Assembly (NCBI GenBank): GCA_950295325.1
Contig: OX485809.1
Span: forward strand, 21,826,001-21,890,000
DNA length: 64,000 nucleotides
Reading direction: 5' to 3'
DNA from: Polytrichum commune
Taxonomy: Eukaryota > Streptophyta > Polytrichopsida > Polytrichales > Polytrichaceae
The notes under the pieces: generated by a model
The model's input: only the letters and a program-made list of their open reading frames with translations
Database searches by the model: none
What the model was told of the DNA's origin: nothing
Translations under genes and position numbers: made by a program
In this document: positions 32,872 to 46,125 of the stretch, piece after piece
How the letters are laid out: every line of letters begins with the position of its first letter
Position numbering within the stretch: position 1 is the first letter of the stretch

Positions 32872-34033
32872 TACCGTACGTTAAGGGCAGCTTCGGCGCT
32901 CTCTTGCCGAATAATTATTAAAAGTAAAAAAACAATGTTCGGCAGGAAAAAAAAAATTACTAAAAATTTCAGCATTTTAAATAGTTTAATAATGCAATTT
33001 CGGCATACATCCAAGAAGTTATTACCTAACGGTAAACAAGAATGTTTATTCACGATTTCACAATTTGTGTGAAGAGTTTTACAAAAGATATAAATCTCTC
33101 ACGATTTTGTGAAGAGTTGAGAATGCTCTGTGCTTTATACAAGTAGAGTGGAGTTGTGTTCAACAATGCATATGGGATATGTAAAGTTTGAGGTGAAGCA
33201 CCTAGTTAGACTTCATTTTTATAACACGCATAACTTTTGCATAGAGTCTTCAAATGACATAAAATTTGTTGGAGGTGAAAGATTACTTGATTTCTAAACT
33301 TTTCATAGAGCAACAAAATTCCAAAAAAGTTGATCTTCTATGCACAAATGAGCTCCGAAAAACTGTTATGAACGCATTTTAATTTTTTGATCTTTACACG
33401 GCTGCAATGTTTTGTCCATATCTTTTGCATAAAGATTTATTTTGACAAAAAACTTGTTGGGGGTGGAAGATTACTTGATTTCTAAACTTTTCATAGAGCA
33501 ACAAAATTCCAAAAAAGTTGATCTTCTATGCACAAATGAGCTCCGAAAAACTGTTATGAACGCATTTTAATTTTTTGATCTTTACACGGCTGCAATGTTT
33601 TGTCCATATCTTTTGCATAAAGATTTATTTTGACACAAAACTTGTTGGGGGTGGAAGATTACTTGATTTCTCAACTTTTGTTAGTTGGACAAAATTCTAT
33701 AAAACTTTATCTTCTATGCTCAATTGGACTCCAAAAAATTGTGTACAACACATTTGAAAAGCCTCACTTAGAGTCTTGCTACTTCTTAACCCATATTCTT
33801 TGTGGACTAATGTAAGTGAGCTTGATTACAAAATGAGCACCTTCTCTCCATCAGAATTCATATATGCTTCCAGTGTAAGTAAAATTCTAGTGAGAAGTTA
33901 AAATTTCTTACTTTTCGGCAATTTTGAAAATTAATTAATTTTATATTCGGCAAAAAAAGTCAATAATTTTCCAAAATTTTCGGCGTCTATTTTTAGAATT
34001 ATTTTGTGCCGAAGCTGCCCTTAACGTACGGTA
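32872..34033. mobile_element. 1.16-kb terminal-inverted-repeat element with internal repeats
   Basis: The left end TACCGTACGTTAAGGGCAGC is the inverse of the right end (34014-34033), and CTTCGGC plus several TCGGCA or CGGC segments extend the similarity inward. It has no coding capacity. The flanks gave no clear target duplication, so the superfamily is open. Confidence 0.7.
33275..33780 (+). repeat. 188-bp tandem repeats inside the TIR element
   Basis: GGTG(G/A)AAGATTACTTGATTTC occurs at 33275, 33462 and 33650. The first two units are nearly identical (GAGCTCCGAAAAACTGTTAT, TTTACACGGCTGCAATG). The third diverges after about 30 bp but keeps the order. Confidence 0.9.
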
Positions 34034-35187
34034 CTCCACCAAGAAAACAATAGTCATCCTTAAGCTTTTATAGAAGATACATACATGCAATTTATACACA
34101 TCTTGGACTTTGTAATGTCCCAAGATTGATTTGAGCTAATTCAAATGTTTGTCTCTGTAATTATTCCAAAATATCCACACTCTAGTCTTGATTTACAAGG
34201 GTTTTTAAGTTATGTAGGATTGCAAACCCTATTGATGGGGTTCTTATGTAGATATCAACAAGTTTTCTTAACAGAGTCTCTAGTTCTTTTGTTAAATCGA
34301 CCACACACTAGTTAAAACGATCACAAAGACGCATCACATGGTCACATGACCTATCAAATTTAGATTTTCTTTTGCACAAAGCCAAAGTATCAACTATATC
34401 CCTCCCTTTCACATGTTCCCGCCTTCGCACATAAAAAACCCTTCGCATGCGATACTCCATGGACCATGTTGCTGCTCTTACGAAGTTGGTTCAAACGATC
34501 ACGAAGGAATCACGAAAGAATTGTATTGTAGTTCATTCAAATGCACCATCATCTACTAGTAGTTATGACTGAGCACACTACTAGTATCGAAGTCCATGTG
34601 ATTGTACAATGCAGTTGATATAACAATCTCTAGAAATTCTAGTCCAAACTTTCAAGATTATATTAAGAATAAATATACACTTTGAGGTAAGATGAAAGAG
34701 TACATAAAAAATTGACAGTTTTCAATCAAAATAATATGAATTACAATTTATAATAATGTATCAACACATGAAAAAAAAATCATTCCTGGCTTTAAAAAAT
34801 TATCGTGAACAACCATATTTTCATATTGGAATGGGATCAATGCCATTGCCTAGAAAATTTCACGAGAAACACAATGTTATCTATTGTGACCTCGGAGCAC
34901 CTTCATTTTTGATGAATTTGCCTTCAAGGGTCAGTCATGATCCCAAAAATGGCCTCTCAAGAAGTTAAGGGCTAATATTAACATGGTTGAAGAATGTGTA
35001 TGACGTCACTTTCCCCAAATAGAGGATTGAAATAAACGATTTACTCATTAATAGGATACTACATGAAGGAAGAGTTTGGTATTTTTGGATCCAAAACGTT
35101 TTGATTCAATGGACACCAACAACATAAGACCAAGTTTGTGGCTGAATTGGCAAACTTCTTTGAAGTCATTTTCCTAAGTTTGTTTAG
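34034..35187. other. No gene recognised
   Basis: AT-rich sequence with short frames only. The frame at 34756-34968 matches no family I know. Confidence 0.5.
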
Positions 35188-35562
35188 AGTAGAGGCGCCC
35201 ATAACCGATCACTTAAGGGATAGTGCGCCAAATTTGGAGAATTATAAGGTGGTGCAAAATTTTCCCATGTAGGAAGATAGGAATCAAAAGGACTGCCATT
35301 TTTTTTGGTAATTTCATTTCTTAAATTAAAATTATTATGAATTTGAAGCCAATACTTGACCCAGACGTATCACCAATGTCTAGAGTCCGCCATAACCGCT
35401 CATTCTAACCGCTCCTTCCTCCTCACTTTAACACTCAAAATCATGACATGTGTCAGGACACTATGGATTCCGGCCGGATCAAAATTCAGCCCCAGCCTTA
35501 CCGAAATTTCCGTACCCTATAGATTGTCGATGGGGTCCTAATAAAAAATAGGTGCCTCTACT
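35188..35562. mobile_element. MITE with AGTAGAGGCRCC termini
   Basis: It starts AGTAGAGGCGCCCATAA and ends with the inverse of AGTAGAGGCACCTAT. It is 375 bp. The first 145 bp recur in the same orientation at 63856-64000, including CGGTGCAAA or TGGTGCAAAATTTT and AAAGGACTGCCATTTTTTT-like segments. The target duplication is unclear. Confidence 0.7.
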
Positions 35563-35829
35563 ATAACGAGATTTGCAATTCAACATTCACCTAATTAGGT
35601 AGCCATAGTACAGAATGAGATACATTGAAATTTAGGTGCTGGTCTTGATTTGGTAGCCTGTATGCAGCCGATGTTCCCGACAACTCCTCCAGAAATTTGG
35701 CCAATTCACACTCCGTATATTCCAAAAGCACCCAAAATCTTTCACAGCATTATAGATGGCACAAAAGCTTCCAAAGTCACTCATCTATGACTTAGGGCAA
35801 CTTCACACACGAGCAAAGAGCCATCACCA

Positions 35830-36290
35830 CGAAATTGTGAGAGCCCAAAAGTGTCCCAAGGCCGTCCGAAGACACCTCCAAAATCATGTAGTGTGACCAC
35901 GGACCCTCAAGCGTAGTGTGTAGTCATAAGTGACCGGGCCCTCAACCAAATGCTATTCCAATGAAATTCTATTCATGCATGGTTCTCACACATGATAAAT
36001 AAAATACATTAACGGTTGTGAGAGTTCGGAGTGCCATGGTCTCCCGGTTTGTGTTAGGCCTACGTTTTTGAAAATGATCCAAGTGATTATGAAACATGAT
36101 CCATTTGATGGCATCTAGGAACTCATGTAGACTTTACACCCATCTTGTATTCACTTACTCCGTTGGTCCTCAAGTGTAGTGTGAAGCGAACTTGGAGCAG
36201 CTCCACCTTTTCCACCAATGAGAGTGCTTGAAGTGCAATGGCCACGGGCCCTCAATCTTGTGTGTGAAGTGGCCCTTAGGACCTTCGACT
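35830..36290 (-). repeat. Inverse copy of the repeat at 29265-29790
   Basis: It reads, inverted, the same sequence as 29265-29790 at roughly 80-85% by eye. A further related segment starts just after 36270 (ACATGGACCAAGAGCCATGA), so the family is locally duplicated. Confidence 0.8.
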
Positions 36291-37544
36291 TAGAGCAAAT
36301 TTACACATGGACCAAGAGCCATGACCATGAAAATCTAAGAGCCCTCGGACCGTGTTAAGGGACCGCAACATACTTTAGGGAGTATCCATAATTGTGGGCA
36401 ATAAGGGACCCCGACATGGCAATATAAATATTTTTAGGAGCTAATGGCAATTTAATTGTTCACTATGGCCTCTAGTTTTGCGTTAAACTCACCCATTTTC
36501 GATGAGCCTAATGCAATATCCGGTAGACTATGAAACCTCATCCACTTGGTGCCATTTAAATTCCCATATAGATTTTTTTTTTAATCCATTTGAATTTCTT
36601 TGGTCCCTTGGGCCCTCATGGTCTAGTGTAAAGTGAAGTTGAACCGTCTCCAACCTCTCGCCCAATCGCATAAATATATCACGGATCAAGGGCTCTCAAG
36701 CTCTAGTGTCTAGTGGCCTAGTATTGAAAATCTCTATACATACTCTACTTCCTTTTAATCAAAGATAAATTACATGTAGGTGTAGGAGGAGAGTCTACCG
36801 TTATCTTTTTTTCTACTTCTTTGGAGCATAGGAAGCACGTGGCCGCTTGGCTACTTTCTCCGTCAAGTAAAGAGAAGATTTCATAGCCAGGAATCGAACC
36901 ACCAATCACTCCATTCAGTTTAGGATACCTCTCCACTATCATCCAGTAGTTAAGGGTCGTCTTGGACCCGAGAGTCTACCGTTATCAAGCTTTTGGAATG
37001 TCAAAATTTGACTCCCATTTGACGGAAAACAAAAACCAAAAGTGGGGAGGGCGGGCCGGGCAACACATATGAAAAGCGGCCAATGATTGCGCCGAATTGG
37101 GAGATCTTGGCCACATATTCAACCCCGCATTTGAAGGCCGCTTTAGTAGCGAGGTTATTGTAGGCTCCCAACTTAACAAATGATGAGCTAGTCTACTAGG
37201 CTCCCAAGGTTTGTTTTTAATGTGTTTTTGGAGGCTATCACGTGACGAAGATCATGATGAGTCGGGTGAATGTGGGAGCATATCGCATGGGTTGGGGGAG
37301 AAGGTGCTATAATAAGCATACATAGGCTCACATATATATTGACGGAAGTTGGTGGATCTCCACTAGGTGTCCAAACTCTCCAATATAATCTAGCTCTTCA
37401 ATAGGTCCATGTGGTCTAGGTCTAGATTTAGGTTCATGTGTGTTACAGCCTCACCTCCATAATACGACACTCAATTAGAAACGGCACCTCAACTATACGA
37501 AGCATTTCCCCTCAACCAACCTTTCTAGTGGTTAATACACTTAT
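36291..37544. other. No gene recognised
   Basis: Short frames on the minus strand (36745-36942, 36985-37179) match nothing known. Parts resemble other dispersed repeats in the window. Confidence 0.5.
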
Positions 37545-37960
37545 CCGTAAAGTAGAGCGGAGGAAACCGTGGGCCCTTAGTTCCAAACCCCGAGTTTATG
37601 AGAACTAACACAAAGTCATCCAAGTTTTCTTAATGTTTACACATTTATACATAAAGAGTGGTGTCAAGATATTAAAACCCGGTTTTTTAGCTTGTCTTAT
37701 TAGGATGAGTGGACCTAATTAGCCTTGCGTAGTTTCTTAACCATGATTTAGAATAATAGTTTTCATGCTCGTACTTTCTTTTAGATCTTAACTTTTCTCA
37801 AGGTTTGACAGGTGGAAAGAGGAGGTCCCAAAAGTTTCAACCAACTTTTAGTATAGGCTCCCGAGTCCCATACACAACGGGCTCACGAGCTTTTGGTAGA
37901 AAGTTTTCTGAAAGAAAGATCATATCCATGGTATTATCTCTCTTTGACGGAGTTTACAGA
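37545..37960 (+). repeat. Single-copy relative of the 391-bp array and its right flank
   Basis: CCCCGAGTTTATGAG, AAAGAGTGGTGTCA, AAAACCCG.TTTTT and GAAAGAGGAGGTCCCAAAA occur in the same order as at 31360-32000. Here the segment occurs once, without tandem amplification. Confidence 0.75.
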
Positions 37961-38049
37961 TAACTCTAATTTACCTCCATACTATAACTACTATGCTTGT
38001 AGTACAATACTTTTAAGGCTTGATTTGTCATATTACATGAGTAATTAAT

Positions 38050-39120
38050 GCGCATAAGTGGTGGGGCCCATACAAATGGTATGTTTTGGGATCAAGGAGC
38101 TATTCCAAGTAATGCTTAGGATGAATCATAAGAAGAACATGAATCATGATCATCGGTGGGTTATTGTAACTCAACTCAAGTTATGTGTTTTAAACCTTGG
38201 TTCCATAACATATGTTGCGCTTTTGATGCTTTGGGATTGGATGGAGGTTGCAACAAAACTAAAGAAGATCCAAGTAAGCTAAAAGTGATTATTACGAATT
38301 TCCTCCCGAATATTGATTGAAGGTTGGTGGAGGTTGGGTACCATTGACTTACTTACAGTAATTGGTAGGTAAGAGTCGGTGAAGGTGTTTGAAGGGTAGA
38401 GCTTTGGTTAATTAGGAAGCCCGCAGGTGGGGTTAGAAGAATTCATTAATGTGTATCGGAAGAGTCTAGTAGTAGGTTCTTGAATCATGGTAACATCTTT
38501 GATGGGGACAATTTCATGTTAGAGTTTTGGTGGTGAGGTGGTGTTTGGTATTTGGAAAATTGAGTTGAGTTAGGGGTTTTGGGCATAAGGACTCCTCACC
38601 TCTTCAAACTAGGTTTAGATTTAGAGTTGGGACAAGGGAGTGATAATTGCAAATGATTTAGATGATTGAGTGTTAATCTCTGGCTTCATGGATTACAACT
38701 ACTGAGATTGATCTCACAACCTAAGTTTAATCTTGAATGGTGTGATCGGAGGGGTGTTTTGAAGGCATGGCCGAGTTGGTGGATTTGGCATGTGGTAGAG
38801 AAGTCCATGTATACTTAGATTTGAATGAAGAGCCAACGGAAGGGAATGATGTGGATGACTAGCCAACACCAAAAGTCAAGCTTCCTTAAGCCCGTGAGTA
38901 TGCCCAATTACTATCAAATTTTGCGTTGAAGCATTCTTCAAAGTTTTCAATTGCAAATGTGATGAACATCAACAAACATCATCAGAAGACAACACATTCT
39001 TACTTTTGTATTGTGTCATATGATGAAGACATAATGGGACTATCATGGTGTCAAATCTACCAAAAAAAACCCTTTGGATGCATACTATTTAAGGGCTTTT
39101 ATGTTGGATGAATGAGAGGT
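38050..39120 (+). pseudogene. Tigger/pogo-like transposase relic (copy 1)
   Basis: After 38760 the plus strand reads AELVDLACGREVHVYLDLNE-like fragments, then EYAQLLSNFALKHSSKFSIANV and INKHHQKTTHSYF (38926-39010), resembling the C-terminal tail of plant Tigger/pogo-type transposases. The stretch 38050-38280 parallels 40085-40200 of the second copy. The catalytic domain is absent here. Confidence 0.5.
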
Positions 39121-40084
39121 ACGCTTGTATGCATTAATTCCTTCTCTTCGTCTTGATGACTCTTGATTCTTTCCTTACTTACTAAATTTAAAAGGGGATT
39201 GGACTAGGTTTTAATTGTTTTTGTGTGATGTCAAATTAGATGTTAAGGTAGTACATGGGTGTTGTTCAATTCCTCATTTTAATCGGACACTCATATTTGA
39301 TTGGTACGTGTTTAGGTGAAGATCATTGAACAAACACCATAAAGAGATTGGAAAATATCTTTGGGTTTTAGTAATCACTCCACACTCAACATTGAACATG
39401 ATTGGGAGGGCCTCTAAGTTCAGTTAAAGAATCAACAACCATGCACTTAAGGTAATCATAACTAAATTAGGGGTGGTTTGATTGCAATCTAATTTTTAAC
39501 TGATCTAATTTTGTTTAAACATCCATGTAACAATCATAGTAATATGTAAGTTCATGTATTTTGTTACTATGGTAATAATTTTTCAAAAGAGTGGAATGCC
39601 AATGTATTAGTGTGAGGCAACCTAATTGCACATATTGGTGTAGCTTAACCCGGATTGTTTGATCATGCGTCATATTGGGCATCTTAGGACAATGGAGCTC
39701 ATTCAAACTACTTTGATTAATGTGTGCAAATTAGGTTAACCCACATTGATTCATCGACATTCACACTATTTTGAATATTTGTTATCACACTAATAAAAAG
39801 CATCATTTTAGTTTATTGTGGTTGCTATACAAATTAATAAGCAAAGTTGTGAGTTTTGGTGATCTCGTTTTCACCCAAGGAAATTTACATGAGTAAAGAG
39901 CCAACCTCTTTGTGAAGGCAACCTATTGCACTGATACTAGTGTAGTTATTTCCACGAGAGTTTAGAAAGGTAAAAAAAACTACATTGCACACAACTTAGC
40001 TGCAACATTTATTTAGCTCAACATATTGTCATAGAATAGATGTAGGTGATGTATATAGGTGATATTCAATCGGGGAATACAAGG

Positions 40085-41290
40085 TGAATTCATCAATGGG
40101 TTAACTTAACTTAATTCAAGTTGATTATTTAAAACCTCAGTTTCAAAACAAGTGTTGTATTTTTGAGTTTTTGGTTTTGGGTGGAGGTTGCGGATTTTGG
40201 GATTGTTGGATCTACATACTAATATCATGAAGTTGTTGATTTCTCTTCTTGATTTGCAATTTGGCTTCACACCTGAATCTCACATCTCTTTAGATTGGAA
40301 ATTTCAGTCCCCGCCGATTTATCCTCCTAGATCTGCCCATGTCAATCTTCAATTTCTTGGGTATGGAGGAGACGACAATCTTGAGTTTCACTCTTGCTCT
40401 TGATGTAAACACGACATGCACTAACCAATTGAAACGTGTGATTATTTACAAGTTTCTATGCCCAAGATGCTTTGAAAGGTGGTTGCCAACAAATTATGTG
40501 TGATAGTTTGCAAGCCAAATGGCCTCAATGACATCATATGTATTTGAGAGTCGAATGATGAGCCTCAATGTACATTTCAAATCTCAAAAGCGGAAGGTAC
40601 TTCTAATGATGGACAATTTTGCTACTCATTCCTTTATGTAAATTTTTATGCAGTTTTTCACAAAAATACCTTTCGATTCTAGCACACATATTATAAGTAC
40701 CTTGTGAATCATTTGGTTTTTCAATCTTGTAGTTGAGCAATATTGCTATTGCTTTCTTACCACCTAATGTCACCAATGTGATACAACCTTTGGGTCAAGG
40801 AATAATTGCTTGATTCAAAGTTTAGTATTAAGAAGAATGGGCACTCCCTTAGTTTGATTCTTTTACTACTCACCAGGACTTGAGGAAATAATGCCTAATG
40901 TAAGACATGTTGTTATGTGGTGTTCTCAAGTGTGGAGGGAGATATGTCCCCAAATCATATGGAATAGCTAAAGGATGTCCAAGGTTTTATTTGTAGATTG
41001 GAGTGCCGATTTTACCATGGACGATGAAAGTGAGAATGAAATAATGAAAGAAACAACAAATGAATTGGCAAATCTCATTTCCTCTTTGAATCTTGGAAGT
41101 GAAGAATGTGTATTGAAGAATATGTACAATGAAGGGAGAGGAAATTGTTGATGCATAGTACAACATGGCTGAATTGGTGGATTTGGCATGGGGTAGAGAA
41201 GTCCATTTGGGTTGAATGAAGAGCTAATGCAGGGGAATGACGTGGATGACTAGCCAACACCAATAGTCAACATTTTTTTTGCGGGGGAAG
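40085..41290 (+). pseudogene. Tigger/pogo-like DDE transposase relic (copy 2)
   Basis: Pieces in order on the plus strand: SQKRKVLLMMDNFATHSF (about 40575-40630), with the second catalytic Asp; LSNIAIAFLPPNVTNVIQP then LGQGIIA (about 40735-40815), where families of this type normally have Asp in QPLDQG but this copy has Gly; then DFTMDDESENEIMKE, NELANLISSLNLGSEEC and AELVDLAWGREVHLG (41010-41220). Such enzymes cut and paste DNA at TA sites. Frame breaks and the Asp-to-Gly change mean it is dead. The tail matches 38760-38880. Confidence 0.65.
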
Positions 41291-44222
41291 GGGGGGGGGA
41301 GATGGGGAGGGGAAGACCATTCGATGCCCATGACTATCTTCACTTCACTTTGACAATGAATGAGATACTCATATGAGCTCCAAAAACCATCATGAGGGAA
41401 ATGGCTATCGACATGATTTGAAATTGGCAGTTATCTCACACTAATTGCATGTTTTGCAACCTACGAGAAGTGGGTGCAGAGCTCAAAGTGACCATTCAAC
41501 ACCCGCTCACATTAAATGCATGTGGAGTTCGAAGTTTCCACGATAAGGCTACACACCTACCTTAGTTATAAGAGTCCAAAATACATCCACAATTCTAGAT
41601 CTAGTGTCGCACAATCACAACTGGAAGGCCCAATGTTTTTCTTTTAAAACAAAAAAGAGAAACTTAACTTTGAACTCTCATAACTTTTGCATATTTGTTC
41701 CGATCTTCACATTTAAAATCACAGGATTTGTGATTCGTAATTGCTAATAGGATGAGATGATTCCCAAGCCGATCCAATGGCCAAACAATGTTTGTGTCCA
41801 GTTGAAACCACAATAGGGCCACGTACCTCAATGAGTTAGATACGCCAATCTCCAAATGAGGTGGTGGCTGGGGGAGGTGTGAGAAGGGGCTGGCCTCCCC
41901 CCAAAGCCTGACGGTCCTATCGAATAGTTGAAGGGAGGAGACAAGTCGCCCCGGAACCCCGGCCTCCTCCCTTCCTTTCCCAAACAAAATGTAAGTTGGT
42001 ACCCAAGGGTTGGGTCGACAAGGGAGAAGTAACGGTAGGGGGTTGGTGGACAACCCGTTCCTCTTTCTTGTACATAAAATACCACATTAGTGTGGCATGG
42101 AAGTTGAAGATTCTCTCGGGCTAAGTTCCGGAATTGGGAACCGAAATGAAATTGATTTTAAAGTCCAGAAAGCTGAAAGGTTTATAGGACTAGAAGTACA
42201 TCAAGGTGGTGTCAAAAAGTCTAATAAAGAAGTGTAGTGGTATGAATGAGGTAGAGGCTAACATCAACTTGATGGTCTAAGGGTCTAAGTTCCATGTAGG
42301 TCACTCGCCCACTAGATAATAGTGGGTTGGAGGTGTAGTCGACGGCTATAGTACCAGTCAACCATAGAATTGAATGCTACCATGGGTATTCAACTTTATG
42401 GTGACGTTGTAACACCTTGTGGTAAATATTTCTTTTACCATAGTACCTTTTTTGTGGGCATCACAACATGATGTGATGCAACTGATGGCCATAGGCCATG
42501 TCACGTCCATTTGCATATCCCTGCTTGAAATAGCAATAGTTGGTGGGCACATACGAATACTAAACACTTGTAATATCAATGGTAGGTTAGCACATACAAA
42601 AATTAAACAATTAAATAGAAATAGTTGGTTGGAACATACGAACATCACCCCACCAAAGTCCATCTACATTTATCCTGATTCCCACCAAAATTTGGTGGGC
42701 AAGTGGCCTACATGGAAACTCACCCTAGTTGGAAGAAAGACTTGAGACTACCTAGTACTACACTTTGAAATAGGGAAGGAAACCTATCTCTAATGGAGTT
42801 GTAGGGTGTGCCTCATTTTCTTTTGCATTTTTAGAACATGACAACCAAACAGACTGATGTAATTATTGCATACAACCAAGCCTCTCATTCATCCCAACAT
42901 AGAAGACTTAGAGTAGTGTGCATCTTGGAGGTTATTGTTTTCAATTGATTTGACACCAAAATTGGTTTTATCAAAGACCATGAATAAGGTTTTATCCAAC
43001 TTTTGAGATGAACTGGCCACAAGCCTATATAGTGTCAAGGTTTTATGTTGGATGGATGAGAGGTATGCTTGTATGCAATACTCCTTTGATAAAATGACTT
43101 CACAAAAGTGCAAACTCAATTTCATGAAGGTTCCAAGCTAGGTTATGAACCTTCCAACGAATGTTACCAGAGTGTTCTACCAATTTTGTGAACATTCTAA
43201 TTTGGTTCATGATTCTTCTAAACTAACTTGACATGTGGCACACCTCAATTTCATGACAGTGGACTTTTACCTTTAGCATGATTCTTCCAATCTAATTTCA
43301 TAAATATTTGTGTTTGGAGTGCGTTGGAGACATGGTCCAAGGTTAGAGAAGAGATCTCAATTAATGCCTTTGGTAGAGCTAGCTATGGGGAGCAATTAGG
43401 AGAAGCTTATACATGATGTATTGTTTTTTGTGAAATAAAGTTACATGCTTCAGGAAATTGATTTTGTGAAGTTGCGAATATGGGTACCAAATTATATAAT
43501 TGTTTAGGACATGTAGTGAAATTGGTTGAGAGTTCAAGTTTAATTGGTTGTGTATATATTGAACTTGGTTCATGATTCCAATGAACTTGATAGAACCTAT
43601 TGCTAAATTGGTTTGTAAAATCATAAAATTGAGTTTGCACTTACGTGAATTCATCTTACCAAAGGAGTAATTCCCTCTCTCCAAACCAAATCATGCAAGT
43701 TTCAGCAAGAATTTGGACAACTTCAATAAAATGAAATAGAAGTCTATTAAAATTTCATGAAAACAAAGAGCTCATGGGACCAAAGTACATCAAGATGATG
43801 CCAAAATGGCTAACTCTCCAGAGTTATGGAGTGCAATGGCCTTTGTGAGATCGAAGATAATACAACTTGTTAATCCACTAGGAAGTGGCTTGTCCTCCCG
43901 AGTTCTCCCCCTTGCATTGTTTGGAGACAACTGAATAATTTGGTAATTTACACTCTATGTGGCCTTCTCATAACATTCATCATGAGATGCCCTTGTCAAT
44001 TATAGCAGGATTTACTAGCAAAGATTCAAAGACTTCAAGAAAGCCTATGAGGTGCCTCATCAAGGTATCCTTGATTGGTTTGAATATCATATCATATTAC
44101 AGCCCAAGTAGTAGACTTCCCCCAAATTTTTCTTAATGATATTGCGTACTCAAGGGTGGATAACCAATGTTCCACACAACAACAATCTTGTGGATATTAT
44201 AGTAAGTCTTGATATCTGCACG
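41291..44222. other. No gene recognised; short dispersed repeats
   Basis: The overlapping minus-strand frames at 41664-42085 match no family. Imperfect triplicates of ATAGTTGGT.GG.ACATACGAA lie around 42535-42650. 43034-43075 repeats 39096-39130 (TTTATGTTGGATG.ATGAGAGG), the 3' flank of the Tigger-like relic. Confidence 0.5.
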
Positions 44223-45840
44223 TGTGAGCCCAAAATGATGCCCACATGTGTTGTTAACATTTGTAAAACATTACAAGTGGTGTTTTTATGATTTATGACT
44301 ATTCACAAAAATATAAAAGAATAAAGCTTAAAGAAAGCTAAGTTTAAGCATTAGGCTTGTGTGGAGTGGATTGAGTAAGTAGTGTGAGGACATGACCTTG
44401 GTGGAAAGTGTGGTAGGTAGAAAACCAAGGTTAGTTAAATATTTGAATTAGGATCTTTGTTGATCGTTTGAGGGAGGAAGGCTTAGGAGATAAGATGAGA
44501 GCCTACAAAGTAGGAAGAGATTTCGAAGGCTTATCGTGAGCCTTGAGGGTGCTCACCTCCTCAAACTCACTATTTAAGACCTCGTTCTTTCCTCACTCAT
44601 CATCTCTTTCCTTCGTGCTCATTAAGTACCCCACGTGTTATAAGTGGGGTTGTGTGGGAAGCAAGATAGGAACACGGTGTGTACATGGTGTTAGGGTGAA
44701 GAGCCAAGGCTAGTTAGCCTTGAAGAGGGCTTGACCTCTTGTTAGAAATAATTTAGCTTGAGGATTTTAGAATTTAATTCATAGTCCTCAATTTGTTGTA
44801 CTTGGATTTATATTATCCAAACTTATAAGTATTTACACCTACAAGATTATGTCTATGAAGTGTTGGAGCACTTAGTGTTATTAAGAAATATCATTTACAT
44901 ATTTGAGTAATTAGTTTTGGTGGCATATAACTAGTCGAGGGCCGGCTGGTTTCACCGAAAGCTTCTGGAATCGGACAGAGGAGGCAGCTGGTTGTTAAGT
45001 CTGTTGGGGTAGTCAAGCAGCTGATTAGTAAGTTGGCGGGGCTAGTAAGTCTGCTGGTTAGTAAGTTGGCGGGGCTAGTAAGTTGGCGGGGCTAGTAAGT
45101 CTGTTGGGTTAGTAAGGCAGCGGGTTAGTAAGGCAGCTGGTTGTTAAGTCTGTTGGGTTAGTAAGGCAGCTGGTTAGTAAGTTGGCGGGGCTAGTAAGTC
45201 TGCTGGGTTAGTAAGGCAGCTGGTTGATTAAGTTTGTTGGTTTAGTAAGGCAGCTGGTTAGTGAGTCAACTGGTTAGTAAGGCCGTTGGATGGTAAGGCA
45301 GCTGGGCTAGTAGGTCTGTTGGTTTAATTAAGTAAGGGTTAATTAGTCTGCTAGACTAAGACGGCAGCTGGTTGTTAAGTCTGCTGGTTTAGTAAGGCAG
45401 CTGGTTAATAAATCAGCGGGTTAGTAAGGCAGCTGGTTCGTAAAACAATTGGGCTAGTAGGTCTGTTGGTTTAATTAGGTAAGGGTTTGTTAATCCGCTA
45501 GGCTAAGACAACATCTGGTTGCTAAGTCTGTTGGGTTAGTAAGGCAGCGGGTTGGTAAGTCTGATGGTTAGTAAGTCTGCTGGGTTAGTAAGTCAGCTGG
45601 TTAGTAATTCGACTGGGTTAACTAAGGGAGGATGGGCTAATCCAGCTAAGAGATAAGTAAGTTAATCTTAGGGGTTAGTAGTTAGTTAATTAGGATGGTG
45701 ATTAGATTAGTAGGAGTATGAACTACATTCATAAATGAATTTGGAAAGGAGTTGCAAGGGGTTTGAGAGGAGGAGGTTATGATAAGTTATACAAGTGTTT
45801 TTCAACACTTGTATTAAAACTTTTGTGCTCATGGAATCAA
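44223..45840 (+). repeat. LTR-like block with internal minisatellite (copy 2)
   Basis: It begins TGTGAGCCCAAAATGATGCC and parallels 17934-20075 in order: GCATTAGGCTTGTGTGGAG, the AAGTAGGAAGAG stretch, a tandem array, then ACAAGTGTTTTTCAACACTT, a perfect small hairpin before TGTATTAAAAC. It is probably an LTR with a polymorphic array in U3. The right end is not fixed. Confidence 0.45.
44983..45620 (+). repeat. Minisatellite of GTTAGTAAG-type units
   Basis: Variants of GTTAGTAAGGCAGCTGG and TTAAGTCTGTTGG of about 16-21 bp alternate irregularly across about 640 bp. Its sequence is unrelated to the 35-bp array at 18.7 kb, although both sit at the same place in the paralogous blocks. Confidence 0.9.
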
Positions 45841-46125
45841 CAAGCGCGATGTCATGTGATAGCGTAGAATCAACAACAAGAACTAGATTCAGGCGAGGTA
45901 TATCACTGAAAGCATGTGTGGCCAAGGCGGCCGGGTGGACTTTGGAGAAAGCCAAACACACAACCTCGCCTGAGGTCAAAGATAATAAAATGACATAATT
46001 TGAGTTAAGTCAGAAGCTCATTAAGAGTTTGGGTTTGGTGTATATTCCAACGGGGTATTGGAACTATACCTTGGACTACCAAGAAGAGAAATGTTAAGGT
46101 GTCATTCCGACATTCCACACTTGGG

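Noticed and set aside
41664-42085. Two overlapping minus-strand frames of 85-129 codons
   Set aside because: No recognisable domain and they overlap in different frames.
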